NCBI GenBank assembly: GCA_963781215.1
Contig: CAWAFE010000002.1
Span: forward strand, 62,001-126,000
Origin: AP-15 sp963781215
GTDB lineage: Bacteria; Pseudomonadota; Alphaproteobacteria; ATCC43930; CGMCC-115725
Length of the DNA: 64,000 bases
Direction of reading: 5' to 3'
The position numbers and the translations under genes are program-made. Below are positions 35,107 through 43,282 of this stretch, one piece after another; within the stretch, counting starts at the first letter, position 1; each line of letters begins with the position of its first letter. Below the pieces are notes generated by a model, which worked only from the letters and a program-made list of their open reading frames with translations, ran no database searches and was not told where the DNA came from.

Positions 35107-35882
35107 GCCGCGTGCGAGCATTTGCCTTCAACATCGCGTTTGTCGGGTGGACCCTGATCCTCGGTGTCGCCGGTCTGCCGTTCCTGCTGGCGCCGCGCGC
35201 GGCGGCCATGTGGTTCGGCCGGGAATGGGCTCGGGGCGTGCTCGCCCTGCTCCGCTGGATCGTCGGCCTCGACCACGAGATCCGCGGGATCGACCGCCTG
35301 CCGCCCGGCGGCTGCATCATCGCCATGAAGCACCAGTCCGCGTGGGACGCGCTGATCCTTCCCATTGTGCTGGGCGATCCGGCGGTTGTGATCAAGCGCG
35401 AGCTTCTGCATGTGCCGTTTTACGGCTGGTACGCCTCGCGCGCCGGCTCGATCGCGATCGACCGCAAAGCCGGTGCCGGCGCGTTGCGCCGCATGGTCGT
35501 GGCGGCGCGGACGATCGCCGCCGAGGGCAGGCCGATCGTGATCTTTCCCGAGGGGACGCGTACGGCGCCGGGGGCGCGCCTTCCCTACCAGCCCGGCGTC
35601 GCCGCCCTCTACCAGGCGCTGGCCCTGCCGCTGGTGCCGGCGGCGGTCAATTCCGGGCTCTACTGGGGGCGGCGGAGCTTTATCAAACGCCCGGGCCGGA
35701 TCGTCCTCGAATTCCTCGACCCGATCCCGCCCGGCCGGCCGCGCCGCGCGGTAATGGCCGAGCTCGAAGAGCGGATCGAGGACGCCACCGCCCGACTGAC
35801 GCGCGAAGCGACCCGCCCGACCTCGCGGGCCGGGGCCGGTGGGCGCAGCGTTGCGTCCGGGCGGCGGCCGGGCCTATCCTGA
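35103..35882 (+). CDS. 1-acyl-sn-glycerol-3-phosphate acyltransferase (PlsC-like)
   Basis: A 259-residue membrane acyltransferase that would convert lysophosphatidate to phosphatidate. The catalytic HX4D motif is His77...Asp82 (KHQSAWDAL), and the substrate-binding FPEGTR is at 148-153. An N-terminal hydrophobic segment (FNIAFVGWTLILGVAGLPFLL) anchors it. The C-terminus beyond residue 235 is Arg/Ser-rich and poorly conserved. ATG 35103 overlaps the upstream DUF218 gene stop. Confidence 0.92.
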   Translation: MSRVRAFAFNIAFVGWTLILGVAGLPFLLAPRAAAMWFGREWARGVLALLRWIVGLDHEIRGIDRLPPGGCIIAMKHQSAWDALILPIVLGDPAVVIKRELLHVPFYGWYASRAGSIAIDRKAGAGALRRMVVAARTIAAEGRPIVIFPEGTRTAPGARLPYQPGVAALYQALALPLVPAAVNSGLYWGRRSFIKRPGRIVLEFLDPIPPGRPRRAVMAELEERIEDATARLTREATRPTSRAGAGGRSVASGRRPGLS

Positions 35883-35913
35883 CTGCGGGTTTTCGCGTGG
35901 AGAGGAGAGAGCC

Positions 35914-36327
35914 ATGACGGTAATGCGGGCATCGGCGCGGTCCACCAAGCGGGGTGCCGCGGCCAATTTTACCGGCGAAGTGTTCCAGGACGAGGTGCTA
36001 GTCGGGCAGCCGCCGTCGCGAATGCGCGCCACGGTTGTGTCATTCACGCCGGGCGCGCGCACGGGCTGGCACGCGCACCCCGTCGGCCAGACCCTCTATT
36101 GCCTTTCCGGCGTCGGCCGCATCTGCATCGGCAAGGGCTCGCGACCGCAGGCGATCTATCCGGGCGACACGGTCATGATCCCGCCCGATACGATGCACTG
36201 GCACGGTGCGGCCCCCGATCGCCTCTTCGCGCATCTGGCAATGTCGGAAGCGGGCGAGCAGGGCCAGGGCACCGACTGGGCCGAGCACGTCAGCGACGCC
36301 GATTACAAGATGGAGCCGGCGCCCTAA
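35914..36327 (+). CDS. cupin domain protein
   Basis: A 137-residue single-domain cupin. Motif 1 is GWHAHPVGQTLYCLSGVG with His53, His55 and Gln59; motif 2 is PGDTVMIPPDTMHWHGAAPD with His95 and His97. These can bind a divalent metal. Small cupins of this type (carboxymuconolactone-decarboxylase-like C-terminal cupins and YhhW-like proteins) have varied or unknown roles. GGAGAGG-like sequence lies before ATG 35914. The neighbours give no firm pathway. Confidence 0.85.
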   Translation: MTVMRASARSTKRGAAANFTGEVFQDEVLVGQPPSRMRATVVSFTPGARTGWHAHPVGQTLYCLSGVGRICIGKGSRPQAIYPGDTVMIPPDTMHWHGAAPDRLFAHLAMSEAGEQGQGTDWAEHVSDADYKMEPAP

Positions 36328-36346
36328 GGCGGCGGGGCTGCCGCCG

Positions 36347-37288
36347 CTAACGGTCGGCGATCGCCGGCAGGCCTTCTTCGCGGCGCACCTCGTTGATGAT
36401 CTGCAAGACCCGTTCGCGGTAGGGGCGGTACTGCACGCCGAATTCCTCGACGAGACGGCTGTTGTCGATCAGGTAATTGCCGGAAATCGCCTTGCCGCCT
36501 TCTTCCTTCTCAAAGGTGATCCTGGCGTCGGGCAGGAATTCGCGCACCATGTCGGCGATCTCGCCGATGCTGATCGCAATGCCGCCGGTGTTGTAGACCC
36601 AGTTCTTTGGCTTGTCGGTCATGATCACTCGGGCGAAGATTTCGGCGATCTCGTCGACATGAACCGGGCAGCGCATCGCGTCCTTGTGCGGAAACGAAAT
36701 AGGCTGGCCCCGCGCCGGGAAGGTGATGCATTTGACGTGGTCGACCGAGCCGACGATCTTGTCGTTGCCGGTGACGTTGGCCGGCCGGATCGCGGTGATC
36801 TCCATCCCGTGCTTCTCGCGGTAGTCCTGCGCCTGCCACTCGTTGAAGATCTTGTGCATCGCGTATTGGACGTGGCCGTGGCGGAAATCGTCCTCGGTCA
36901 CCACGCGGTCGCCGTAGAAGTGCTGCTCGCCGCTGACCGCCAGTGAGCTCGCATAGGCGACACGGTTGACGCCCGCCAGGCGCGCCGCCTCGAAGCAATT
37001 GTCCATGCCCAGGATGTTGAGCTTGAAGGCGGCATGCGGCGGGTGCTCGCTGCCGAGATAATAGGCGAGGTTGACCACTCGCGAGGGCTTTGCCGCCGTC
37101 ATCACCGACATCACGTCGTCGAACTGGGCGACATCGCCCCGCACGACCCGGACCTGCTTGCCCAGATGGTCGTAGGAGGCGGTGCCGGGGTTGATGTCCA
37201 TGCAGGTGATCTCTTCCCCGCGCGCCGCCAATAGCGGTATCAGCCGGCGGCCGATGAAGCCGGTGCCGCCGATGATCAGTGTCGCCAT
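36347..37288 (-). CDS. NAD-dependent epimerase/dehydratase (extended SDR)
   Basis: A 313-residue short-chain dehydrogenase-type sugar or substrate epimerase. The NAD motif GGTGFIG is at residues 7-13 and the catalytic YxxxK is Tyr142/Lys146 (VQYAMHKIFNEW), with a serine pair at YASSLAVSG near 114-115. The substrate is unclear; the sequence lacks features that mark it as GalE or RfbB. It is convergent with the cupin gene and divergent from the amidohydrolase (110 bp between starts). Confidence 0.88.
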   Translation of the reverse strand: MATLIIGGTGFIGRRLIPLLAARGEEITCMDINPGTASYDHLGKQVRVVRGDVAQFDDVMSVMTAAKPSRVVNLAYYLGSEHPPHAAFKLNILGMDNCFEAARLAGVNRVAYASSLAVSGEQHFYGDRVVTEDDFRHGHVQYAMHKIFNEWQAQDYREKHGMEITAIRPANVTGNDKIVGSVDHVKCITFPARGQPISFPHKDAMRCPVHVDEIAEIFARVIMTDKPKNWVYNTGGIAISIGEIADMVREFLPDARITFEKEEGGKAISGNYLIDNSRLVEEFGVQYRPYRERVLQIINEVRREEGLPAIADR

Positions 37289-37398
37289 AGCGCTTCCTTC
37301 CCAAGGGTAACCATGCCGACGTTAGCCCGCTTCCGCCGGCCGGGCAATCCGGCCTAGACTTCGACCGGCAAAGAATGGGCGGCGGGGGGCGAAGTGCG

Positions 37399-38631
37399 AT
37401 GGCTGCGATCATATTCGCCAATTGCGCGGTGCTCGACGGCACCGGCAACGAGCGCCGCGAGGATCATCACGTCCTCGTCGAGGATGGGCATATCCGGGAA
37501 GTCTCGGACCGGCCGATCGGCAGTGCCGCCGCTGACACGATCGATCTCGCCGGCCGTACCCTGATGCCCGGGTTGATCGACGCGCATGTCCATGTGGTCG
37601 CCGTCGATCAGGTGCTGGCGCGGCTCGCGGAGCGCCCGGTCAGCCTGGTGGCGTTGCAGGCGGCCCGCGTGCTCGAAGGCATGCTGCAGCGCGGCTTCAC
37701 GACGGTGCGGGACGCCGGCGGCGCCGATGCCGGGCTCGCCGAGGCCGTCGAAGAAGGGCTGGTGCGCGGGCCGCGGATCTTCCCGTCGGGCCAGGCCTTG
37801 AGCCAGACTGGCGGGCACGGCGACCTCCGACCGCGCACGCGCTCGGTGTCGGTCGTCGCCTGCGCCTGTTGCGAGGGCGGGGCCGGGCTGGCGCGCATCG
37901 CCGACGGCGTCGCGGAATGCCGCCGGGCGGCGCGCGACGAGCTGCGCAAGGGCGCGACCCAGATCAAGATCATGGCCTCGGGCGGCGTTGCCTCGCCCTA
38001 CGACCCGGTCTGGAACCTGCAATACAGCGAAGCGGAGGTGCGCGCGATCGTCGAGGAGGCGCGGGCCTGGCGCACCTATGTCATGGCGCACGCGTATTCG
38101 CCCGAGGCGATCCGCCGCTCGATCGATTTCGGGGTGCGCTCGATCGAGCACGGCAATCTGATCGACCGGGCCACCGCCGAGCACGTCGCCGGCGCCGACG
38201 CTTTCGTCGTGCCGACATTGGTCACCTTCGACGCGATGCACCGTTTCGGCCGGGAATTGGGGTTTCCCGAAGTGAGCCTTGCCAAGCTCGGCGATGTGCG
38301 CGAGGCCGGGCTGCACTCGCTTGAGCTGTTGCAGGAAGCCGGCGTCAAGATCGGCTTCGGCACCGATCTGTTGGGACCTATGCATCGCCATCAGTCGCGC
38401 GAATTCGTGATCCGCGCCGAGGCGATGGCGCCCTTCGAGATCATCCGATCGGCGACCGCGGTCAACGCCGAGCTTCTGAACCGCGCGGGCGAACTCGGCG
38501 TCGTCGCGCCCGGCGCCCGCGCCGATTTGATCGTCGTCGACGGCGACCCGCTCGCCGACATCGCGCTGCTCGACGGCCAAGGCGAGCACCTGACCCACAT
38601 CATGAAGGACGGCGTGTTCTACAAGCGGTGA
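37399..38631 (+). CDS. amidohydrolase family protein (imidazolonepropionase-like / M38)
   Basis: A 410-residue metal-dependent hydrolase. His63 and His65 (IDAHVHVV) form the first metal motif, a lysine in QIKIMASGG near residue 191 may be the bridging lysine, and further metal or active-site positions are in MAHAYSPEA, IEHGNLI and FGTDLLG. The composite beta-sandwich is formed by both ends (VLDGTGNERR... and ...PGARADLIVVDGDPLAD). The subgroup includes Xaa-Pro dipeptidases and carbamate or amide hydrolases; substrate unknown. Start at ATG 37399, where the beta-sandwich begins. Confidence 0.88.
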   Translation: MAAIIFANCAVLDGTGNERREDHHVLVEDGHIREVSDRPIGSAAADTIDLAGRTLMPGLIDAHVHVVAVDQVLARLAERPVSLVALQAARVLEGMLQRGFTTVRDAGGADAGLAEAVEEGLVRGPRIFPSGQALSQTGGHGDLRPRTRSVSVVACACCEGGAGLARIADGVAECRRAARDELRKGATQIKIMASGGVASPYDPVWNLQYSEAEVRAIVEEARAWRTYVMAHAYSPEAIRRSIDFGVRSIEHGNLIDRATAEHVAGADAFVVPTLVTFDAMHRFGRELGFPEVSLAKLGDVREAGLHSLELLQEAGVKIGFGTDLLGPMHRHQSREFVIRAEAMAPFEIIRSATAVNAELLNRAGELGVVAPGARADLIVVDGDPLADIALLDGQGEHLTHIMKDGVFYKR

Positions 38632-38943
38632 AGCCACAACTACACCTCGCGGCAGGTCGCCCTCGTCGCCCTGCGACGGGCTCGGACCCGCTGCTTTCGC
38701 TGTTATCTGCAGAGAATCTGCAGCGAACCGCCCGACCCGCACGCCAGCCGGCGCCCTTTCCGCACCACCGTCGATTGCGTAGCGATACGATATGATTATG
38801 GCAATTCTGCCATCGCCGATGCCGGTGTCCCGAAAAAATCAGGCGTTAACCACAACTTTTGCGATTGACCAGCTCAAAAAGTGTGTATGATGGTTTTCGT
38901 AGGAAATTTTGCTCGAAACCCTTCGGTATGCGGAGGTCGTCAA
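38632..38943. other. 312 bp intergenic region with a lower-GC 3' half
   Basis: No gene was recognised. The first half is GC-rich. The second half is distinctly AT-richer (from about 38780) and carries the putative promoter listed separately, followed by a GGAGG ribosome site at 38932-38936 before the secreted protein gene. This looks like a regulatory leader for the next gene rather than a lost coding region. Confidence 0.5.
38865..38891 (+). promoter_or_regulatory. putative sigma-70-type promoter for the secreted protein gene
   Basis: TTGACC at 38865-38870 and TATGAT at 38886-38891 with a 15 bp spacer, close to the consensus boxes though the spacer is short. It lies about 50 bp upstream of the ATG at 38944. 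Inference from sequence only. Confidence 0.4.
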
Positions 38944-39720
38944 ATGGGTCGGTTCAAACATTCATCCCTGGCCGCAGCGGCGGTGATCGGACTGGGCGGC
39001 TTCGCGGCGCCCGCGTTCGCCGACCTCATCACCGTGCACAACGTGCAGGTGCCGTATTATGAACTCACGACGATATCCGGCAATGTCGATGGAATGTCCG
39101 TAAGCGATTCAAACGTGATCACCGGCCAGATCGTGCTGACCGTCGACGACAACGGCGGACCCCACTTCACGCTCCCGACGTGGTGCGTGGACCTCTTCCA
39201 CACCATCAACCTTGGCGGCAGCAACTACCAGTACACCGAAGGGCCGCTGAGCACCGACAATAGCGGCCCTAATGCCTCGACCCTGACCACAACGCAGATC
39301 ACAGAGATCGGGGATCTGGTGAGCTACGGCGATGCGCTGATGCAGAGCAGCCCGAGCAACGCGAACTCCGCCATAGTGCAGGCGGCAATCTGGACTGTCG
39401 AGTACAATAACGGCAACTACAACGGTAATGGCACCTATACCGGTGGCACCAACTACCTGACGGTCACCGGCAACGATGTAACCTCCACGGCCATCGGCAA
39501 CGCAATTGCCGCCGCCGAAGCCCACGGCGGCAGCGGTGGCCAGCTGATCGGGCTGAATGGCGTCCAGGGGCAGGCGTACGAAACCGCGCCGGCTCCCTCG
39601 ATCGGCAGCGGCCTCCCCGTCGTTCTGGCCGTCGGCGGCGTATTGTTCGGGGCGAGCCTCCCGCGGCGTAGCAACAGGCGTCGTTCGCTCGGGGCTGCCA
39701 ATCCATACCAAGCTGGGTAA
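38944..39720 (+). CDS. secreted protein with PEP-CTERM-like C-terminal sorting signal
   Basis: A 258-residue exported protein. The N-terminus (KHSSLAAAAVIGLGGFAAPAFA) is a Sec signal with probable AFA cleavage. The mature domain is rich in Thr, Asn, Gly and Ser with few charged residues and has a WCVDLFHTI segment reminiscent of PEP-CTERM proteins that bear a conserved Cys-Val-Asp. The C-terminus has PAPSIGSGLPVVLAVGGVLFGA followed by an arginine cluster (RRSNRRR), the three-part pattern of exosortase-type sorting tails, but with about 13 extra residues after the arginines. No exosortase gene lies in this window. GGAGG seven bases before ATG 38944 fixes the start. Confidence 0.7.
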   Translation: MGRFKHSSLAAAAVIGLGGFAAPAFADLITVHNVQVPYYELTTISGNVDGMSVSDSNVITGQIVLTVDDNGGPHFTLPTWCVDLFHTINLGGSNYQYTEGPLSTDNSGPNASTLTTTQITEIGDLVSYGDALMQSSPSNANSAIVQAAIWTVEYNNGNYNGNGTYTGGTNYLTVTGNDVTSTAIGNAIAAAEAHGGSGGQLIGLNGVQGQAYETAPAPSIGSGLPVVLAVGGVLFGASLPRRSNRRRSLGAANPYQAG

Positions 39721-40064
39721 TGATAATACTCGGTGTCCGACCCGGAATGTGTCCGAGAATTCGATAGGTTGATATTTATCCCGGCGAAAGCCCAGGGCAG
39801 TCCAGGGAAAATCTGACGCCGAACGGGCATCCCCCTGGCATCGAGGCGACCACAGGTCGTCTTGGCCGGGCTTTTCCCGGCCGCTTGCTGTGCTGCCCAT
39901 TATACTAAAGATAGACCGCCAACCGGCAAATTCGGCATAGATTCGGACCGCCGCCGCGACGTCACCGACGGCGGGATGATGCCGACGGACCTGGCGAAAA
40001 AGGGCGGATAAGCAGTTCGACGAGATCGTCGCCATATAAACGGGTCAAAGCCCGAGAGGCGGCC
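39721..40064. other. 344 bp intergenic region
   Basis: No gene was recognised between the secreted protein and the orphan permease. It contains a strong hairpin (listed separately) about 140 bp after the stop. The stretch just before the permease (AAACGGGTCAAAGCCCGAGAGG) supplies a weak ribosome site. Nothing else stands out. Confidence 0.5.
39864..39882 (+). terminator. hairpin, terminator-like
   Basis: Perfect 7 bp stem GGCCGGG / CCCGGCC around the loop CTTTT, downstream of the secreted protein gene. There is no clear U tract after it, so it may be an RNA-stabilising or Rho-assisted end rather than a classic intrinsic terminator. Confidence 0.45.
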
Positions 40065-40985
40065 ATGGCGGAAATTGCCCAGACCATACAGACCCTGCCC
40101 AGCCAGGCGGCCCTTCGGCGGTCGCGAAGGCGGCTTTGGCGCGGCCATCTGCAAGGCTCGGAATACGCCTGGGCCGTCGCCTTCTGCGTCCCCTACATCG
40201 CCGTCTTTCTGGCGTTCGTTTCCTATCCTGTCGCCTTCGGCATCTGGATGGGCAGCGATCCGAGGCTTTACGCGACGCTGTTTTCCGATCCGATCTACAC
40301 CGGGACCCTTGTCAATACGGCACTCTTTCTCGGTGTCGCGGTCAACCTGAAGATGTTCTGCGCCTTGCTGCTGTCGGGCTTCTTCATGCGTCCGGGGTGG
40401 TGGGTCAAGGCGCTGCTGATGGTCTTCGTGCTGCCCTGGGCGATGGCGGCGCTGCCGGCGTTCATCTCGATCCACTGGCTGCTGAACGGCGAATTCGGCC
40501 TGCTCAACAGCCTGCTGTGGCATCTCTTCGGCATCACCGGGCCGGAATGGCTGACTTCGCGCTGGACCGCGTTCGGCGCTGCGGCACTGGCGCATATCTG
40601 GAAGTCGCTGCCGTTCTGGACCGTGATCCTGCTCGCCGGCCGGATGGCGATCCCGCTGGAAATCCGCGATGCGGCGAAGGTCGATGGTGCTACCGGCTTG
40701 CGCAGCTTCCTCCATGTCAGCTTCCCGCTCCTCGCCAACCTCTATCTGATCTGCACCTTGCTCTCGACGATCTTCTCGCTCGGCGATTTCAACCCGGTCT
40801 TTTTCGTGACGGGCGGCGGCCCGGCCGATCTGACCCACGTTCTGGCGACGCTCAGCATCCGCTACGCCTTCAACATGGCCCAGCCGCGGCTCGGCGTCGC
40901 GGCGGTGCTCTCGGCGCTGCCGCTGTTGATCCCGCTGGTCGTCATCCTGATGCGCAGGCTGCGGTCCGCGCAGGTGCAGTTGTGA
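40065..40985 (+). CDS. ABC transporter permease, sugar type (MalF/UgpA-like), orphan
   Basis: A 306-residue inner-membrane permease with about six hydrophobic segments. The cytoplasmic EAA loop is IRDAAKVDGATGLRSFLHVSFPLL near residues 203-226, the part that docks on the ATPase. This class works with a second permease, a binding protein and an ATPase, none of which is intact here. A GTG overlapping its stop (40982-40984) would start the second permease, but that frame is cut after about 14 codons. The gene is therefore what is left of a larger operon, unless the missing subunits are elsewhere. Confidence 0.85.
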   Translation: MAEIAQTIQTLPSQAALRRSRRRLWRGHLQGSEYAWAVAFCVPYIAVFLAFVSYPVAFGIWMGSDPRLYATLFSDPIYTGTLVNTALFLGVAVNLKMFCALLLSGFFMRPGWWVKALLMVFVLPWAMAALPAFISIHWLLNGEFGLLNSLLWHLFGITGPEWLTSRWTAFGAAALAHIWKSLPFWTVILLAGRMAIPLEIRDAAKVDGATGLRSFLHVSFPLLANLYLICTLLSTIFSLGDFNPVFFVTGGGPADLTHVLATLSIRYAFNMAQPRLGVAAVLSALPLLIPLVVILMRRLRSAQVQL

Positions 40986-41023
40986 CGACGACCCCGTCCC
41001 CGTCGAAGGCGCCGATCGGGCGG
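40982..41023 (+). pseudogene. N-terminal stub of a second sugar-type permease
   Basis: A GTG at 40982 overlaps the stop of the orphan permease, the normal coupling for a MalG-like partner, and the first codons (TTTPSPSKAPIGRR) look like a permease N-terminal tail. From about 41024 the sequence becomes the antisense of a tauD 3' end, so the permease is truncated. The peptide would end at 41128 if translated. Inferred from context and junction position. Confidence 0.5.
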
Positions 41024-41028
41024 CGCCT

Positions 41029-41227
41029 TCAGGCCGCGGCGATCGCGGCGGGCCCTTCCTGCTCCAGCGTGTTGGCGCTGTCGGACACGGTCGTGCGGTG
41101 CAGGACGCGGCGTTGGCTGTCGTCATAGGGCCGGCCGCGATGCATCGTGCAGCGATTGTCCCAGATGACGAGGTCGCCCACCGTCCAGCGGTGCCGGTAG
41201 ACGAATTGCGGCTGGGTCGCAAAGGCG
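41029..41227 (-). pseudogene. duplicated 3' fragment of a TauD/TfdA dioxygenase gene
   Basis: About 66 codons matching the C-terminus of the intact dioxygenase gene at 50346-51251, from FATQPQFVYRHRWTVGD to EQEGPAAIAAA. It keeps the Fe-binding HRGRPYD region but lacks the N-terminal HxD, so it cannot be active. The two copies differ by only a few bases over about 200 bp and lie in the same orientation 9.3 kb apart. Similarity stops sharply at about 41227, where a DUF5681 fragment begins. Confidence 0.85.
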
Positions 41228-41390
41228 CCTGCGGGTTTCCGCTGTGGCGGGTCGCCTGGTTGCGCGAACCCCGCGGCCGCCCGGCCGGATTGCCCGGCGC
41301 GCCCTTGCGCCAGCGCCCCGCCGCATCCCGCGTCGCCGACAGCCCGCCCTCCGCCTGCTCCGCGTGATAATACTGGGAATCTACAGGCAC
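41228..41390 (-). pseudogene. N-terminal fragment of a DUF5681 domain protein
   Basis: From an ATG at 41390 the frame encodes MPVDSQYYHAEQAEGG and then GRWRKGAPGNPAGRPRGSRNQ, which is the DUF5681 signature (KGxSGNPAGRPxGSRNK). The family protein normally continues for 100 residues or more; here it runs into the tauD fragment after about 50. DUF5681 genes are frequent in phage and mobile regions. Confidence 0.65.
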
Positions 41391-41622
41391 CGCTCTCTCC
41401 CGATCCGCCCCGGCGCCTGCTCTCCGGACGCCTCAAGAGAGCAACATCTAACATGCCATTATGGCAACATTCGCGGCGATAACCCGGACCGCATCGATCT
41501 CTGTGCCGCGCCCTCTCCATCGCGCTCAACTGCCGGCCGAATCTTCTGAAGCTGGAGAGAAGCCACAATGCCGGACACGGGCGGAGAAGTCGCGCCACCC
41601 TGGCGAATGTGTCCACCAGATA
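41391..41622. other. intergenic debris before the ISNCY-type element
   Basis: No recognisable gene. The stretch lies between the DUF5681 fragment and the left end of the insertion sequence. It may hold the promoter of the DUF5681 gene on the minus strand. Confidence 0.4.
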
Positions 41623-43170
41623 AAGATGTCACTGTTTCTGCCATTTAGAAATGTCACCCGCACAGCGGCTGGGGTCGGGCGGCGGGCGGGCGCGGAGCCC
41701 CCGGCGCAGCGCAGCGCCCGACCGGCGCCCGATGCACCGCGCTCGAAGCCGCACCGGGTTGTTTTACCGAGTGGCGTCAGCCGCTCGGCTCGTAGAAAAG
41801 CTCAGCCAACCTTGAAGAGACGGGCATCGCGCTGATCGCGCCGGCGCGGCGCCTTCCTGCTGCGAGGCTCAGCCCGTGCAATCTGCTGCTCACGGATGAA
41901 GGCGAGAGCGGCGCTGAGCCGCTTGTTCTCGACAATCTCGGCCTGCGAGACCTGACGCAGCTTGTCAAAGGTGCGGTAGTAGGCAAGCTCCACACCCTTG
42001 TAACGGATCGATAGCCGGCCATCGGGATAATCGAACACGGTGACCCGCTTGCCGATCGCCGCCTTGGCCTGCTCGCTCGGTTCCAAAACAAAGATCACCT
42101 TGTCGTATTGGAGGGTCAGTGCCTGCGACAGCGTGCGCTCCTCCTTCCAGGCGAAAGCGTCCTCCAGATCGTCGCCGGCATGCAGCGGCCGATGCAAATC
42201 CTTGGCGTTCTCCGGCGACTTGGCAAAGCGCGCGTTGTAGTCGGCGATGAACGCCGGAAGCAGGACATTGCCCTCGGCCAGGCTGGACGCGCCGGCAAGC
42301 CGAAGCTCCTTGACCAAGCGGTCCTGCAAGGTCTTGTGCGCCCGCTCGACCCGACCCTTCGCCTGGCTCGAATTGGCGCAGATGATGTCGATGTTGAGCG
42401 CATCGAGCGCACGGCCGAACTGGGTCATCCCGTCGCCGCCGAGCGCGCCCTCATGGTTGACGCGAAAGACGCCGTGCTTGTCGCTGTAGAACGCGACCGG
42501 CTTGCCCCAAGCCTCCAGATAGGCGCGGGTCGCGTGGAAATAGGCAAACGTCGATTCGCTCTCGACAAACTGGAGGTGCATCAGCCGAACTCGTCGCATC
42601 GTCAACGAACACCAGAAGCGTGCATTGCGGCCCGCGATCCTCAAACCACCAATGCTCGCACCCGTCGATCTGCACCAGCTCGCCGACGCACTCGCGCCGA
42701 GAACGCGGCGGGTGAGCCCGTTTGCGACGCTGCTTGCGATCGAGCCACAGCCCGTCCGCTATCATCCACTTGCGCACCGTCTCGCGGCCGAGAACGATCC
42801 TGTGTACCTCAGCCAGCTTCTCCGCCGCCAAGGTCGGGCCGAAATCCCAATATCGCTCGCGAATGATCCCAAGCACCTCGGCGCGAAGCACCGCGGGCTT
42901 GCGGCGGTTGCTCGGGCAGCCGCGCCGTTTCGAAATCAGACCCGCCGGACCCTCGCTCCGATAGGCCTTCAGCAGCCGAAACACCTGACGCCGCTCAAGT
43001 CCCAGCAGTTCCGCCGCCGTCGCCGTCGTCAATCGGCGCCGATCCAAGTCCCGCAACAGCTCAAGCCGTGCCAGCTCCCCATCGCTCATCAGCCGTACCG
43101 TCACCCCAGACACCCCCCGCAAAATCTTCGCGGAGTGTCATCACTATCTGGCAGAGGGGTGACATTTTGA
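41623..43170 (-). mobile_element. ISNCY-type insertion sequence
   Basis: About 1.55 kb element with one transposase gene on the minus strand. The ends are related inverted repeats: left AGATGTCACTGTTTCTGCC continuing to AAATGTCAC at 41623-41658, and right (read inward on minus) AAAATGTCACCCCTCTGCC continuing to GATGACAC at 43133-43169. Both contain repeated TGTCA units about 20 bp apart, typical of transposase binding sites. No target-site duplication was identified with confidence. It sits between the fragment zone and the HEPN/DUF262 module. Confidence 0.75.
41802..43089 (-). pseudogene. ISNCY family transposase, frameshifted
   Basis: The N-terminal part has a helix-turn-helix (LTTATAAELLGLERRQVFRLLKAY) and the first catalytic Asp in LVQIDGCEHWWFED. 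One extra base at about 42588-42590 breaks the frame after FVDDAT. The other frame continues with RLMHLQFVESESTFAYF, the second Asp (FYSDKHGVFRVN) and the Glu (QAKGRVERAHKTLQDRL). Total length corrected is about 429 residues from ATG 43089; TTG/GTG starts up to 43122 are alternatives. DDE chemistry would move the element. All three catalytic residues are intact apart from the frame break. Confidence 0.82.
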
Positions 43171-43199
43171 TCGAGCGCCTACAGCGAAAAGCCGCATAA

Positions 43200-43221
43200 C
43201 GGCGATTCTGGAAAATCGCCG
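43200..43221. repeat. perfect hairpin, part of a duplicated 16 bp motif
   Basis: CGGCGATT and AATCGCCG form an 8 bp stem around CTGGAA. The 16-mer GATTCTGGAAAATCGC occurs here (43204-43219) and again at 43241-43256, where the stem is shorter. It lies about 60 bp beyond the HEPN gene stop on the minus strand. It could be that gene's transcription end or a recombination-related repeat at the island edge. Confidence 0.55.
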
Positions 43222-43282
43222 CGTCGATCTCCGAAGCGTGGATTCTGGAAAATCGCAGTAGATGGCTCATGTTGCTCCACGT

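Noticed and set aside
42588..42590. Programmed frameshifting of the ISNCY transposase
   Set aside because: No slippery heptamer was seen, family members are normally single-frame, and similar single-base shifts break unrelated metabolic genes in the same sequence.
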